NCBI RefSeq assembly: GCF_014656215.1
Contig: NZ_BNBZ01000007.1
Coordinates: 186,001 to 250,000 of the forward strand
Origin: Streptomyces zaomyceticus
GTDB lineage: Bacteria; Actinomycetota; Actinomycetes; Streptomycetales; Streptomycetaceae
Length of the DNA stretch: 64,000 bases
Direction: 5' to 3'
Under the pieces are notes generated by a model that saw only the letters and a list, made by a program, of their open reading frames with translations, made no database searches and was not told the origin of the DNA. Below are positions 18,531-27,306 of this stretch, in pieces. Each line of letters opens with the position of its first letter. The first letter of the stretch is position 1. The translations under genes were made by a program, and so were the position numbers.

Positions 18531-20789
18531 TTGGTACACAGACAGAGGACCCCGCGCCGGCTCACCGCCGCCGTCGTCGTGACGCTCGCCGTCACGACGG
18601 GCACGCTCACGGCGGGACCAGCCGTCGCCGGACCGGTCACGGCCGGACCGGTCACGGCGGCGCCGGGTGCGGTGGCAGCCCCCGCGCAGTCCGCCGACCA
18701 GGACGTCGTCCCGTTCCCGGTCGATGCCGTGGTGGTGAACGTCGGCCCGACGGGCTTCCTGAGTTTCCAGAGCAGCCCCACGGGAGTCTGGCGCTGGACG
18801 CGGTTCGCGGACGGCGTCTCGACGGTCCTCGACGGCAAGCCCGGGTGGGCCGACCGGACGGACGTCCTGTCGCGCGCCGAGAACGGCGTCTTCACCCTGT
18901 ACGACATGGGGACCGGCGCCGACCCTGTGGTGATCGACATCAACCCCCTCGGCGGCGGTCACACCGTCGCCGGGTTCGCCGGCACCGACATCGTGACGAA
19001 GAAGGCCAACGCGACCGGCGGCACCGACCTCCATGTCATCGGGCTGCGAGAAGGCGTCCTGGTCGATCACACGGTGACGGGACTGCCCGCGGACACCGTG
19101 TTCACCGCCTTCAACATGGACTCGCCCGGCAGCGCCGTGATCCGGTACACGGGCACCGTCGACGGAGTGCAGCGGAACCGCGCCGCCGTCGTCGACATCG
19201 CCGCCCACGCGGTCGTCGAGGAGTACGAGACGCCCGCGACGTCGGTGACCACCACGGCCCTGTCCGCCACCCACATCGCCTGGGTCGAGGTGGGCAAGGA
19301 CTCCTCCACCACGAAGGTGGCCGTGACCCGGCGCGGCACCGACGAGACCGTCCGCCACGACGTGGGCACCACGAACTCCGTCGCCGTCGAGCTGGTCGGC
19401 GACTGGCTGACGTACCGACAGTTCAGCCAGTACTCGTACGGAACCTGGAACGCCAGGTACGCCCTGTACGCGCGCTCCCTGACGACCGGCGAGACGGTAA
19501 AGCTCCTTGAGCACACGACGAGTTCCGCCTCCGGCCCCGACGGAACGCAGCTGGCGCGGGGAGGGACCTTCGAGCACGACGAGGGTCTCTACCGGATCGC
19601 CCCCGGCGCCGACGGCGGCCGGCCGGTCGTCACGCTCGTGGCGTCGACCGGCGAACCCACCGCGCTGACACTGGTGAGCCACGGCATCCCCGAGACGATC
19701 GACTTCGACCGCGAGACCGATCCGGTCCAGCTGAACTGGACGCTCAGCAGGTACGCGGCGAGGACGAGCATCGAGCTGGTGCACACCGCGACCGGAAGGA
19801 CGTGGAAGCCCGGCGTCTCCCACTACGAGGGGAACGTCGTCGGCTTCCAGTGGGACGGTATGTACGCCGCCTCCTGGAACGGGGTCCGCAACTACAGGGA
19901 CGGCGTCCCCGCCCCCAACGGCGCGTACACCTGGCGCCTGACGGCGAAGCCCGTGGACGGCATCGGTCCCGCCGTGGAGGAGACCGGCACCTTCACGGTC
20001 GTCCGCAAGGCCGTCCCGCACGACTTCAACGACAACGGCACCCCGGACCTGCTCATACGGGAGCCCTCCGGCAGCCACCTCTCCCTCTACAACACGAGCA
20101 CGCCCCTCGGGGCGTGGCCCGTCACCCCCTCCGAGCCGCTCGGCACCGGCTGGAACATCTACGACGCGCTCCTCTCCCCCGGCGACGTGGCCGGTGCCGC
20201 CCACTCCGACGTCCTCGCCCGCGACACCAACGGCGTCCTCTGGCTCCACCAGGGCACCGGCCGCGCCCTCGCGCCCCGGGTGAGGGTCGGCGGCGGCTGG
20301 CAGATCTACAAGCAACTGACGGGCGGCAGCGACCTGACCGGCGACGGCCGCGCCGACCTCGTCGCCACCGACAAGGCCGGCGACCTCTGGCTCTACAAGG
20401 GCACGGGGAACGCGACCGCGCCCTTCGCCCCGCGCGTGAAGACCGGCCACGGCTGGGGCGTCTACAACAAGCTCGTCGCCACCGGGAACATCGGCGGCGG
20501 CCCGGCCGGAGACCTCGTCGCCCGCGACACCGCCGGCGTCCTCTGGCTCTACCTCGGCAAGGGCGACGGCACCTTCGCCGCCCGGACGAAGATCGGCGGC
20601 GGCTGGAACACCTACTCCGACGTCGTCGGCTTCGGCGACGCCGACCGCGACGGCCGCCCCGACCTGATCGCCCTCACCGCCTGGGACGGCGTCCCGTACT
20701 TCTACGAGGGAACCGGCGACTGGAAGGCCCCGTTCGCGGCCCGCAGCGAGGCCTACGGCTACGCCCACCTGGGCGGCACCGCGTTCTGA
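18531..20789 (+). CDS. Secreted FG-GAP/VCBS-like repeat protein, paralog 4
   Basis: 752 residues, TTG start at 18531 with GGAGAGAGA upstream. Order: signal peptide, short Val/Ala/Thr-rich spacer with repeated GPVTAGPVTA, propeller-like part (LVGDWLTYR), Ig-like domain ending NGAYTWRLTAKPVDGIGP, C-terminal FG-GAP-like repeats from about residue 495 (DFNDNGTPDLL; DLVATDKAGDLWLYKG; HGWGVYNKL). It ends GGTAF. Last of the tandem set; the convergent ATP-binding gene ends 4 bases further on. Function unknown; repeats of this kind usually build a beta-propeller used for adhesion or ligand binding. Confidence 0.8.
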   Translation: MVHRQRTPRRLTAAVVVTLAVTTGTLTAGPAVAGPVTAGPVTAAPGAVAAPAQSADQDVVPFPVDAVVVNVGPTGFLSFQSSPTGVWRWTRFADGVSTVLDGKPGWADRTDVLSRAENGVFTLYDMGTGADPVVIDINPLGGGHTVAGFAGTDIVTKKANATGGTDLHVIGLREGVLVDHTVTGLPADTVFTAFNMDSPGSAVIRYTGTVDGVQRNRAAVVDIAAHAVVEEYETPATSVTTTALSATHIAWVEVGKDSSTTKVAVTRRGTDETVRHDVGTTNSVAVELVGDWLTYRQFSQYSYGTWNARYALYARSLTTGETVKLLEHTTSSASGPDGTQLARGGTFEHDEGLYRIAPGADGGRPVVTLVASTGEPTALTLVSHGIPETIDFDRETDPVQLNWTLSRYAARTSIELVHTATGRTWKPGVSHYEGNVVGFQWDGMYAASWNGVRNYRDGVPAPNGAYTWRLTAKPVDGIGPAVEETGTFTVVRKAVPHDFNDNGTPDLLIREPSGSHLSLYNTSTPLGAWPVTPSEPLGTGWNIYDALLSPGDVAGAAHSDVLARDTNGVLWLHQGTGRALAPRVRVGGGWQIYKQLTGGSDLTGDGRADLVATDKAGDLWLYKGTGNATAPFAPRVKTGHGWGVYNKLVATGNIGGGPAGDLVARDTAGVLWLYLGKGDGTFAARTKIGGGWNTYSDVVGFGDADRDGRPDLIALTAWDGVPYFYEGTGDWKAPFAARSEAYGYAHLGGTAF

Positions 20790-20793
20790 CGGG

Positions 20794-21204
20794 TCAGCGA
20801 GGCGTCAGCGGGACGGTCGCCCAGACCGTCTTGCCGACGCACCGGTCCTTCACGCCCCACGCCGTCGCGAGGGCGGCCACGAGCAGCAGCCCGTAGCCGC
20901 CCTCGTCCGGTCTCCCGACCGGCACGGGCCGCCGTTCGCCGCGCGCGTCGGACAGCTCGATCCTTACGTGGTCCTCGCCCCGCTCCATCCGCACCTCGAA
21001 GTCCCGGCCGGGCACCCGACCGTGACGGACCGCGTTGGCGGCGAGTTCGGCGACGACCAGTTCGACGGCCTCGGCCGGGGAGCCGGTCACGCCCCAGTCG
21101 TGGAGCTGCTGCACGGCGAGTAACCGCGCCAGACGTGCGCCCCGGCGCGTGGACGAGAGCCGGAGCGTGAACTCACCGGTTGGGGTGGAGGTTTCGGACT
21201 TCAT
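20794..21204 (-). CDS. HATPase_c ATP-binding regulatory protein (anti-sigma-like)
   Basis: 136 residues with a GHKL ATPase fold like RsbW/SpoIIAB. ELVVAELAANAVRHG (about 47-61) is the N box with its essential Asn, IELSDARG the G1 box, and GGYGLLLVAALATAWGV the G2 box. There is no histidine-kinase dimerisation domain. It is divergent from an XRE/DUF5753 regulator followed by a DUF397 protein. This trio recurs throughout Streptomyces as the whiJ/abaA-type system, so a developmental regulatory role is likely by context. Confidence 0.88.
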   Translation of the reverse strand: MKSETSTPTGEFTLRLSSTRRGARLARLLAVQQLHDWGVTGSPAEAVELVVAELAANAVRHGRVPGRDFEVRMERGEDHVRIELSDARGERRPVPVGRPDEGGYGLLLVAALATAWGVKDRCVGKTVWATVPLTPR

Positions 21205-21294
21205 GCCCCGAGCCTGAAGCCCCCGCCCTACGCTGACCAGCAGGGACGCGACGACGCTGAGTCACTGTACGGGTGCGCCAAGAGGGCGGTACGG

Positions 21295-22158
21295 ATGTCG
21301 GGGAATGAAGCGGATCGGCCGGAACGGCCGTCCGAGGTGGACGGGACGGCGCACCTCTTCCGTGCGCTCGGGAAGATCATCAAGGTCCTGCGCAAGAACG
21401 CGGGTCTGAGCCAGACGGAACTGGCGGAGATCACCCACTGCAGCGAGGACTTGATCTCCTCGATCGAGCGGGGCGTACGGACGCCACAGCCGGACTTCCT
21501 GATCAGAGTGGACCCGGTGCTGCGAGCGGGAGGGGTTCTGATCGCGGCGGTGGACGACGTACGGGAGGCGCTGGCGCGAGCGCGGGTACGGCATCCGGAC
21601 TGGTTCCGGAGTTTCGCGAGGGCCGAGGCGGAGGCGGTGGCGCTGCACTACTACGCGGTGCAGGCGGTACCGGGCGTTCTCCAGACGCCCTCTTACGCGC
21701 TGTCGCTCTTCAGAGACCGCCGTCCGATGCTGGACGAGGCGACCATCGAGAAGCGGGTGGCCGACCAGATCTCCCGCCAGGTGCTGTTCGACAAGTGGCC
21801 CGCACCGACGATCAGCTTCGTCTTGGAGGCAGCCGTTCTGCTCCGGCCGTTCGGCGGACCGGAGATCCACCGCGAGCAGTTGCGGCGAATCCTGGACGTG
21901 GCCCGGCGGCGGACGGTCGACTTCCAGATCATGCCTCTGGACGGTTACGAACACCCCTACCTGGACGGCGCTTTCACTCTGCTCACGCCCAAGGGCCGAC
22001 GGGAGGCGGCGTACACCGAGATCTACGGGCATCCCCGGCTCATCACGGACCCGGAGGAGGTCCGTCAGTACACCGAGCGCTATGGCATCATCCGGGCGCA
22101 GGCGCTCGCGCAACAAGAGTCGCTCACATGGCTCGAAAAACTGCTGGGAGAACGATGA
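21295..22158 (+). CDS. XRE family regulator with DUF5753 domain (WhiJ-like)
   Basis: 287 residues. The N-terminal Cro/C1-type helix-turn-helix is at about 25-80 (RKNAGLSQTELAEITHCSEDLISSIERG), followed by a DUF5753 domain of about 180 residues containing the usual VPGVLQTPSYA, RPPMLDEA-like and VDFQIMPL segments. The ATG at 21295 lies after AAGAGGGCGG. The stop overlaps the ATG of the DUF397 gene (ATGA), and an ATP-binding gene is divergent upstream, giving the complete three-gene arrangement typical of WhiJ-type loci. The DUF397 protein is expected to modulate DNA binding by this protein (family knowledge). Confidence 0.9.
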   Translation: MSGNEADRPERPSEVDGTAHLFRALGKIIKVLRKNAGLSQTELAEITHCSEDLISSIERGVRTPQPDFLIRVDPVLRAGGVLIAAVDDVREALARARVRHPDWFRSFARAEAEAVALHYYAVQAVPGVLQTPSYALSLFRDRRPMLDEATIEKRVADQISRQVLFDKWPAPTISFVLEAAVLLRPFGGPEIHREQLRRILDVARRRTVDFQIMPLDGYEHPYLDGAFTLLTPKGRREAAYTEIYGHPRLITDPEEVRQYTERYGIIRAQALAQQESLTWLEKLLGER

Positions 22159-22391
22159 ACACTGCGGATCTGGCCTGGTTCAAGAGCAGCTATAGCAGCG
22201 CGGAAGGCGGCGAGTGCATCGAAGTCGCCTACGACTGGCGCAAGTCCAGCTACAGCGGCCCCGAAGGCGGCAACTGCGTCGAGGTCGCCGCCCACCCCTC
22301 CGCCGTCCACGTCCGGGACTCCAAGGACCCCCACGGCCCGCAGTTCGCCGTCACCCCCGCCGCCTGGGCCGCGTTCGTGGACGCGGCGTAG
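22155..22391 (+). CDS. DUF397 small acidic protein with duplicated motif
   Basis: 78 residues. DUF397 proteins are small partners of XRE/DUF5753 regulators. Two copies of the core are visible: WFKSSYSSAEGGECIEVA (residues 8-25) and WRKSSYSGPEGGNCVEVA (28-45), then VHVRDSKDPHGPQFAVTPAAWAAFV, so the first motif has been duplicated relative to the one-motif form. ATGA overlap with the upstream regulator indicates translational coupling. Too short to be conspicuous but well supported by family match and position. Confidence 0.9.
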   Translation: MNTADLAWFKSSYSSAEGGECIEVAYDWRKSSYSGPEGGNCVEVAAHPSAVHVRDSKDPHGPQFAVTPAAWAAFVDAA

Positions 22392-22422
22392 CGTCGCGGC
22401 CCTCGACGGCGGGGCCGCCGGG

Positions 22423-23727
22423 TCAGAGGATCGTGTCGTAGATGCCCCAGCCGTGACCGATCTGCCTGCGGGTCGACGTCGGGACGACGGCGCCGAGATC
22501 GTAGTCGCGGTCGAAGCCTTCGTAGAGCCAGAGGCGGCCCTGTGTGTCGCGGGCGAGGAAGTCGTTGACGGGGGAGCCGCTGAGCTGCCCCGCGGTCGCG
22601 ATGCGGTCGTAGACGTTCCAGCCGCCGCCCACCCGCACGCGAGGCGCGTACTTGGGGTCGAAGCCCGGCGGCGGGGTGTTGAAGCCGTACGACCAGAGCA
22701 CGCCGGCCCGGTCGCGCGCCACGGCGGTGAGATCGGTCCAGCTCCCCACGAGGGCGGTGTAGGAGTTCCAGCCACCGCCGATGTTCTGGCGCGGCTCGAA
22801 GGGCACCCGGGGGGCGTCGTGGTGGGTGGCGTTGTACCACCAGAGCACGCCCGCCTTGTCGCGGGCCACGAGGCCGCCGCCACGGCTGGTGATCGCCGTG
22901 TACACGTTCCAGCCGCCGCCGACGCGCACGCGTGATTCGAAGGGGGCGTCCGGGTTCCCGGAGCCCTTGTAGAGCCAGAGGACACCGGCCTTGTCCCGGG
23001 CCACGAGGTCGCCCTCGCCCGCCGCCGTCCGCTGCGTGAGGGTCGTGATCGAGGTGTAGGCGTTCCAGCCGCCACCGATGCGCTCGCGGGCCTTGAGGGG
23101 CTTGTCGGCGCGGCCCGTGCTCTCGTACTGCCAGAGCACACCCGCCCTGTCGCGGCCGAGGACCGTGGTCCGCCGGTGGTTCTCGGGGGTGCCCCTGGTG
23201 AAGTGGAAGGCGACGGTTCCGCTGCCGATGACGGCCCCGGTCGCGTCGGTCACTTCGAGGGTGGCCGCCAGCTTTCCCATCACCGCGGCGCGGGTGTCGG
23301 CGTCTACCCGGACGTCGTAGGTGAGGGTCGAGCCGGCCGCGGTGACGGGGAACAGGACCTCGTTGCCCGGGCTGTCCCACGGGCAGGGCCAGAAGGCCCC
23401 GCCGTTGACGGAACAGGTCGGGGTGACGGGCTCGTAGGCGGGTGTGTCGAAGTCGGGAAGGTCCCAGGTCGGGTTCGGCAGGAGCAGCCGCGCCTTGACG
23501 GGGCCGGTGAGGCCCGCCGGGAGCGTGACCCTGATCCGGGTCGTCACCGCACCTTCCTCACCGGAGGGCACCACCAGCGGGCCGCCCTCCTGGACGACCG
23601 TCGCGGTCCCCGTCGCCGCGACGGCCGTCAGGGGCGCGGCGACGGCCGCCGTCCCGCCCAGCGCCGCGGGCGCGACGCCGACGGCGAGGGCCGTCGCGAT
23701 CGCCAGGGTCACACGCTTTCCTGCCAC
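22423..23727 (-). CDS. Secreted FG-GAP/VCBS-like repeat protein, short form (paralog 5)
   Basis: 434 residues from GTG 23727, chosen for the GGGGGAG six bases upstream; the open frame to 23793 has no such site. Signal peptide (LAIATALAVGVAPAALGG), a beta-sandwich-like domain (about 40-175: VVQEGGPLVVPSGEE, GPVKARLLLP, a Cys pair in CSVNGGAFWPC), then repeats such as GDLVARDKAGVLWLYKGSG alternating with RVGGGWNVYTAIT. It ends in IYDTIL, in mid-repeat. It lacks the long N-terminal propeller of paralogs 1-4. Next to, and most like, the following gene. Confidence 0.8.
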   Translation of the reverse strand: MAGKRVTLAIATALAVGVAPAALGGTAAVAAPLTAVAATGTATVVQEGGPLVVPSGEEGAVTTRIRVTLPAGLTGPVKARLLLPNPTWDLPDFDTPAYEPVTPTCSVNGGAFWPCPWDSPGNEVLFPVTAAGSTLTYDVRVDADTRAAVMGKLAATLEVTDATGAVIGSGTVAFHFTRGTPENHRRTTVLGRDRAGVLWQYESTGRADKPLKARERIGGGWNAYTSITTLTQRTAAGEGDLVARDKAGVLWLYKGSGNPDAPFESRVRVGGGWNVYTAITSRGGGLVARDKAGVLWWYNATHHDAPRVPFEPRQNIGGGWNSYTALVGSWTDLTAVARDRAGVLWSYGFNTPPPGFDPKYAPRVRVGGGWNVYDRIATAGQLSGSPVNDFLARDTQGRLWLYEGFDRDYDLGAVVPTSTRRQIGHGWGIYDTIL

Positions 23728-23854
23728 GAATCTCCCCCAGGAGTCTTGGGACGCGACGGGGAGCGGGAGCCGCTCCCCGGACGTCCGGGTCACCTCTTGG
23801 ACCGTCGACCGGCCCCGAGGGTTGTGTGCCGGCGTCGGTCCGACCGCCGCGAGG

Positions 23855-25174
23855 TCAGAGGATCATGTCGTAGATGCCCCAGCCCCAGCCGATCTCCCTG
23901 CGGGTCGGGGACGGGACGAGGTTGCCGTCGCGCTGGAGGCCCTCGTAGAACCAGAGGTGGCCCGCCTTGTCGCGGGCGAGGTAGTCCCCGCTCTTGGAGC
24001 CGGCGAGGTTCCGGGCGTAGGTGATGCGGTCGTAGGCGTTCCATCCACCGCCCAGGCGCGTCCTCGACATGAATCCCACGTTCTGCCAGGCCTCCCGGTG
24101 CGACCAGAGCACTCCGGCCGTGTCGCGCGCCACGATCCCGCCGCCGAGAGTCCGGCCCACGAGGGTGCTGTAGGCGTTCCAGTTGCCGTCGACCGCCTCA
24201 CGCGGCCGGAAGGGGGCCGAGGGCGACCCGGAGCTCGGCGGGTAGTACCAGAGGACCCCGGCCTTGTCCCGGGCCATGAGGCCTTCCCACCCACGGGAGC
24301 TGATCGCGGTGTACACGTTCCAGCCGCCGCCGACGCGCACGCGCGGCTTGAAGGGGGCGGCCGGGTTCCCGGAGCCCTCGTAGAACCAGAGGACCCCGGC
24401 CTTGTCCCGGGCCACGAGGTCGCCCTCGCCCGACGCGGTCCGCTCACCGACGGACGTGATCGACGTGTAGGCGTTCCAGCCGCCGCCGATCCGCGCCCGC
24501 GACGTGAGGGGCTTCTCGTGGAGGCCGGTGCTCTCGTACTGCCAGAGCACACCCGCCGTGTCGCGGGCCAGCACCGTCGTCCGCAGGGGGGCGGCCGGGG
24601 TGTTCCGGGCGAACCGGAAGACCACGGGCCCGCTCGCGAGGTCGGGGGCACCGCCCGCGCCGACTTCGAGAGTGCCGTGGACATCCCCGTACCGGCGCGC
24701 GCCGATACCGGACTCGATGCGGATGTCGTAGGTATGGGTGGTCGCGGCCTCGACGGCGGGCAGCGTGGCGACGTAGGGGCCGTGGTTGGCCCCCTCGGCG
24801 GGCTGCAGCCAGTCGCAGGGCTGGAAGGCGCCGCCGTCGACCGAGCAGGTCGCCTTGACGTCCTCGTGGAAGTCCCACGCGTCACCCGCGAACTCCCAGG
24901 TGAGCGGCAGGAGGAGCCGCGCCTTCACGGGGCCGCTCGCGCCCTCCGGAAGGGTGACGGTGACACGGGTGGTCACCACCTCCTCGCCCGAGGGCACCAC
25001 CAGCGGGCCGCCCTCCTGGACGACCGTCCCGGTCTCCGTCGTCTCCCCGGCCGTCGCCCCGGCCGTCGGGGGCGGGGTGGCGGCGACCGCCGTCGCCCCG
25101 GCCGGTGCGGCAGGCGCGACTCCGGCGGCCAGAGCCACCACGATCGCCACGGCCACGCGTCGCGCATGTGCCAC
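23855..25174 (-). CDS. Secreted FG-GAP/VCBS-like repeat protein, short form (paralog 6)
   Basis: 439 residues from GTG 25174, preceded by AAGGGGAGA. Same architecture as paralog 5: signal peptide, Ala/Pro/Thr-rich stretch, beta domain beginning VVQEGGPLVVPSGEE with CSVDGGAFQPC, and C-terminal repeats (GDLVARDKAGVLWFYEGSG; RIGGGWNAYTSI; LARDKAGHLWFYEGL). It ends WGWGIYDMIL. It lies 127 bases upstream of paralog 5 on the same strand, so the pair is probably a tandem duplication with possible cotranscription. Divergent from the membrane kinase gene. Confidence 0.8.
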   Translation of the reverse strand: MAHARRVAVAIVVALAAGVAPAAPAGATAVAATPPPTAGATAGETTETGTVVQEGGPLVVPSGEEVVTTRVTVTLPEGASGPVKARLLLPLTWEFAGDAWDFHEDVKATCSVDGGAFQPCDWLQPAEGANHGPYVATLPAVEAATTHTYDIRIESGIGARRYGDVHGTLEVGAGGAPDLASGPVVFRFARNTPAAPLRTTVLARDTAGVLWQYESTGLHEKPLTSRARIGGGWNAYTSITSVGERTASGEGDLVARDKAGVLWFYEGSGNPAAPFKPRVRVGGGWNVYTAISSRGWEGLMARDKAGVLWYYPPSSGSPSAPFRPREAVDGNWNAYSTLVGRTLGGGIVARDTAGVLWSHREAWQNVGFMSRTRLGGGWNAYDRITYARNLAGSKSGDYLARDKAGHLWFYEGLQRDGNLVPSPTRREIGWGWGIYDMIL

Positions 25175-25332
25175 TTGTCTCCCCTTGGGTTCGTTCGGCC
25201 AGCGGTTCACGCGTTTGACCTCCGAAGGGCCCGGAGGGTTGCACCGGGACGGTCATGGATCTCAACCCCGCTGCGGAGCCAGGCACTTGACCACCGTTCA
25301 GTTCGAAATGAGGCTCGGATACTGTGTCGCCC

Positions 25333-27306
25333 ATGCAGGGGGAACCGAAAGACAACTCCAGTCCGGGCAGTCTGAGCGGCAGCGGGGCCATGCCGCTGGA
25401 GTCGGGCGACCCCCGGCAGATCGGGGCGTTCAGGCTTCTCGGTGTGCTCGGGTCGGGCGGCATGGGGAGGGTCTATCTCGGCGCCGTGCCGGGGAAGTTC
25501 GCGGCGGTGAAGCGGGTGCTGCCGATGCTCGCCGAGGACGTGGACTTCCTCCGCCACTTCGGCCACGAGCTGGACAACCTCGCCCGGCTGCCCGCCGGCG
25601 CCAACACCAAGCTCCTCGCCAGCGACCGGACGGCGAAGCCCCCGTGGTTCGCGACCGAGTTCATCCCGGGGATCACCCTGAACGAGGCCGTCCGCCTGCA
25701 CGGCGGCCCGCTGCCCGGTGAGGCTCTCTGGCGGCTGCTGCGCGAGGCCGCCGCCGGGCTGGGTGTCGTCCACGGCGCCGACATGGTGCACCGCGACCTC
25801 AAGCCGTCCAACGTCATGCTCACCTCCTCGGGTCTCTCCCTCATCGACTTCGGCGTGGCCCGCGCCGCCGACCAGAGCCGTCTCACCAAGACCGGCATGG
25901 TCATCGGCACCCCCGCCTACATGGCCCCCGAGCAGGCCGTCGCCGACCGCGGGCTGACCGGCGCCGCCGATGTCTTCGCCCTCGGCAGCCTCCTGTTGTA
26001 CGCGGCGAACGGGCGGCCGCCGTTCGGCGACGGCTCCGGCCCCGACCTGCTCTACCGGGTCGTCCACGGCGAGCCGGACTTCGGCCGGCTCACGGAGACC
26101 GAGCCGGAGCTCGCCGGGCTTCTCCGGAGCTGCCTCGCCAAGGACCCGGACGACCGTCCGACCGCCGCGGAGCTGGTGGAGCGGGCCTCAGCCCGTGCCG
26201 AGGGCGTGCTCTGGCCCGCCGCCGTCGGCGAACGGATAGCCGAGCGGGCCGGCTTCGCCGCCGAGGCGCCCTCGGCGGAGCACCTGGCGGAGCTGGCGAA
26301 GGCCGAGCCCGCCGAGGACGTCGCCACGGCGTCCCTGACTCCGCAGGCGAAGGCGGCGGAGCCCGCGACCGCCTCGCCCGATCCGCTCGCCGTCACCGGC
26401 TCGGCCGCTCCCCGCCGCGAGAAGCGGCGGAACCGTTTCGTCATGCTGGCCGTGCCCGTCGTCGTGGCGACGGGCACCACCCTGACCGTCGCCCTCGGCC
26501 CGTACGAGATCGGCCGTCTCGGCGCCGCGCCGGACACCTCCTCGTCGCCGTCCGTGGTCGCCTCGCAGCCGGCGGCCGTACCGCCGTCGTCGGCATCGCC
26601 CGGGTCGCCCTCCGCCAAGACCCCGCCCGGCTCCAAGCCCCCCTCGTCGAAGCCGCCGGGCTCCTCGCCCGGCGCGCCCCTCCCGCCCGCGAACGGCGGT
26701 GGCGGCGGTGACGCGGGCGGCACCGGCACGCAGCCCGGGGGCGGCGGGTCCGGCAGCGATTCCGGCAGCGGGTCCGGCGGTGGGTCCGACCCCACCACCC
26801 CCTCCGGCGGCGGCACGACGACCCGTCCGCCCGCGCAGCCCCGACCCACGCAGACGACCGGGAAGCCCGCGCCTCCGCCGACGAGCGGCGGCGGGGGTTC
26901 GGCGCCCTCGGGGACGTACTCCCTGGAGAACGGGTCCACCGGCAACTGCATGGCGGAGTTCGACGGAGGCTTCGGCCCCCTCGTCACCTCCGCCGCGTGC
27001 GGCTCCCAGGGGAACGGCACGTACTGGTACGCCTGGACCTACTCCCCCGGAGCGAACGGCACCTTCCGCCTGATCAACAGGACGAGCGGACGCTGCCTCC
27101 AGCCGGGCGGCAACATGAGCGTCACCGTCGTCGCGTGCAACGGCTCCTCCCCGCAGTCCTGGAAGGTCCTCTCCTCGACGTCCGCCGGGCGGACCATCAA
27201 GAACATGAGTGACGGAAAGTGCCTGTCGGCCGGGTCGTTCGTGACGACCTACACCTGCGGCGGCGCCGAGAGCAGTCAGGTGTGGCGGAACATCTCAGCC
27301 CTCTGA
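25333..27306 (+). CDS. Membrane Ser/Thr protein kinase with C-terminal ricin-type lectin domain
   Basis: 657 residues. PknB-type kinase domain at about 30-290: G-loop GSGGMGRVYLG, lysine in AAVKRV, catalytic HRDLKPSN, DFG in IDFGVARA, and GTPAYMAPEQA. A single membrane helix follows (FVMLAVPVVVATGTTLTVAL, about 373-392), then a Pro/Ser/Gly-rich linker of about 130 residues and an extracellular ricin B-type beta-trefoil (about 530-657) with repeated Q/S-W blocks (SPQSWKVL, SSQVWRNI). The ectodomain suggests sugar sensing. ATG 25333 was chosen; GTG 25324 is in frame. TACTGT at 25320-25325 could be the -10 of a leaderless transcript. Confidence 0.92.
   Translation: MQGEPKDNSSPGSLSGSGAMPLESGDPRQIGAFRLLGVLGSGGMGRVYLGAVPGKFAAVKRVLPMLAEDVDFLRHFGHELDNLARLPAGANTKLLASDRTAKPPWFATEFIPGITLNEAVRLHGGPLPGEALWRLLREAAAGLGVVHGADMVHRDLKPSNVMLTSSGLSLIDFGVARAADQSRLTKTGMVIGTPAYMAPEQAVADRGLTGAADVFALGSLLLYAANGRPPFGDGSGPDLLYRVVHGEPDFGRLTETEPELAGLLRSCLAKDPDDRPTAAELVERASARAEGVLWPAAVGERIAERAGFAAEAPSAEHLAELAKAEPAEDVATASLTPQAKAAEPATASPDPLAVTGSAAPRREKRRNRFVMLAVPVVVATGTTLTVALGPYEIGRLGAAPDTSSSPSVVASQPAAVPPSSASPGSPSAKTPPGSKPPSSKPPGSSPGAPLPPANGGGGGDAGGTGTQPGGGGSGSDSGSGSGGGSDPTTPSGGGTTTRPPAQPRPTQTTGKPAPPPTSGGGGSAPSGTYSLENGSTGNCMAEFDGGFGPLVTSAACGSQGNGTYWYAWTYSPGANGTFRLINRTSGRCLQPGGNMSVTVVACNGSSPQSWKVLSSTSAGRTIKNMSDGKCLSAGSFVTTYTCGGAESSQVWRNISAL

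Noticed and set aside
13823..18943. A minus-strand open frame of 1706 codons antisense to the FG-GAP paralogs
   Set aside because: It is a GC-bias shadow of the plus-strand genes: Gly/Ala/Val/Arg-rich repetitive translation, no ribosome binding site, no family features, and it crosses several well-supported genes.
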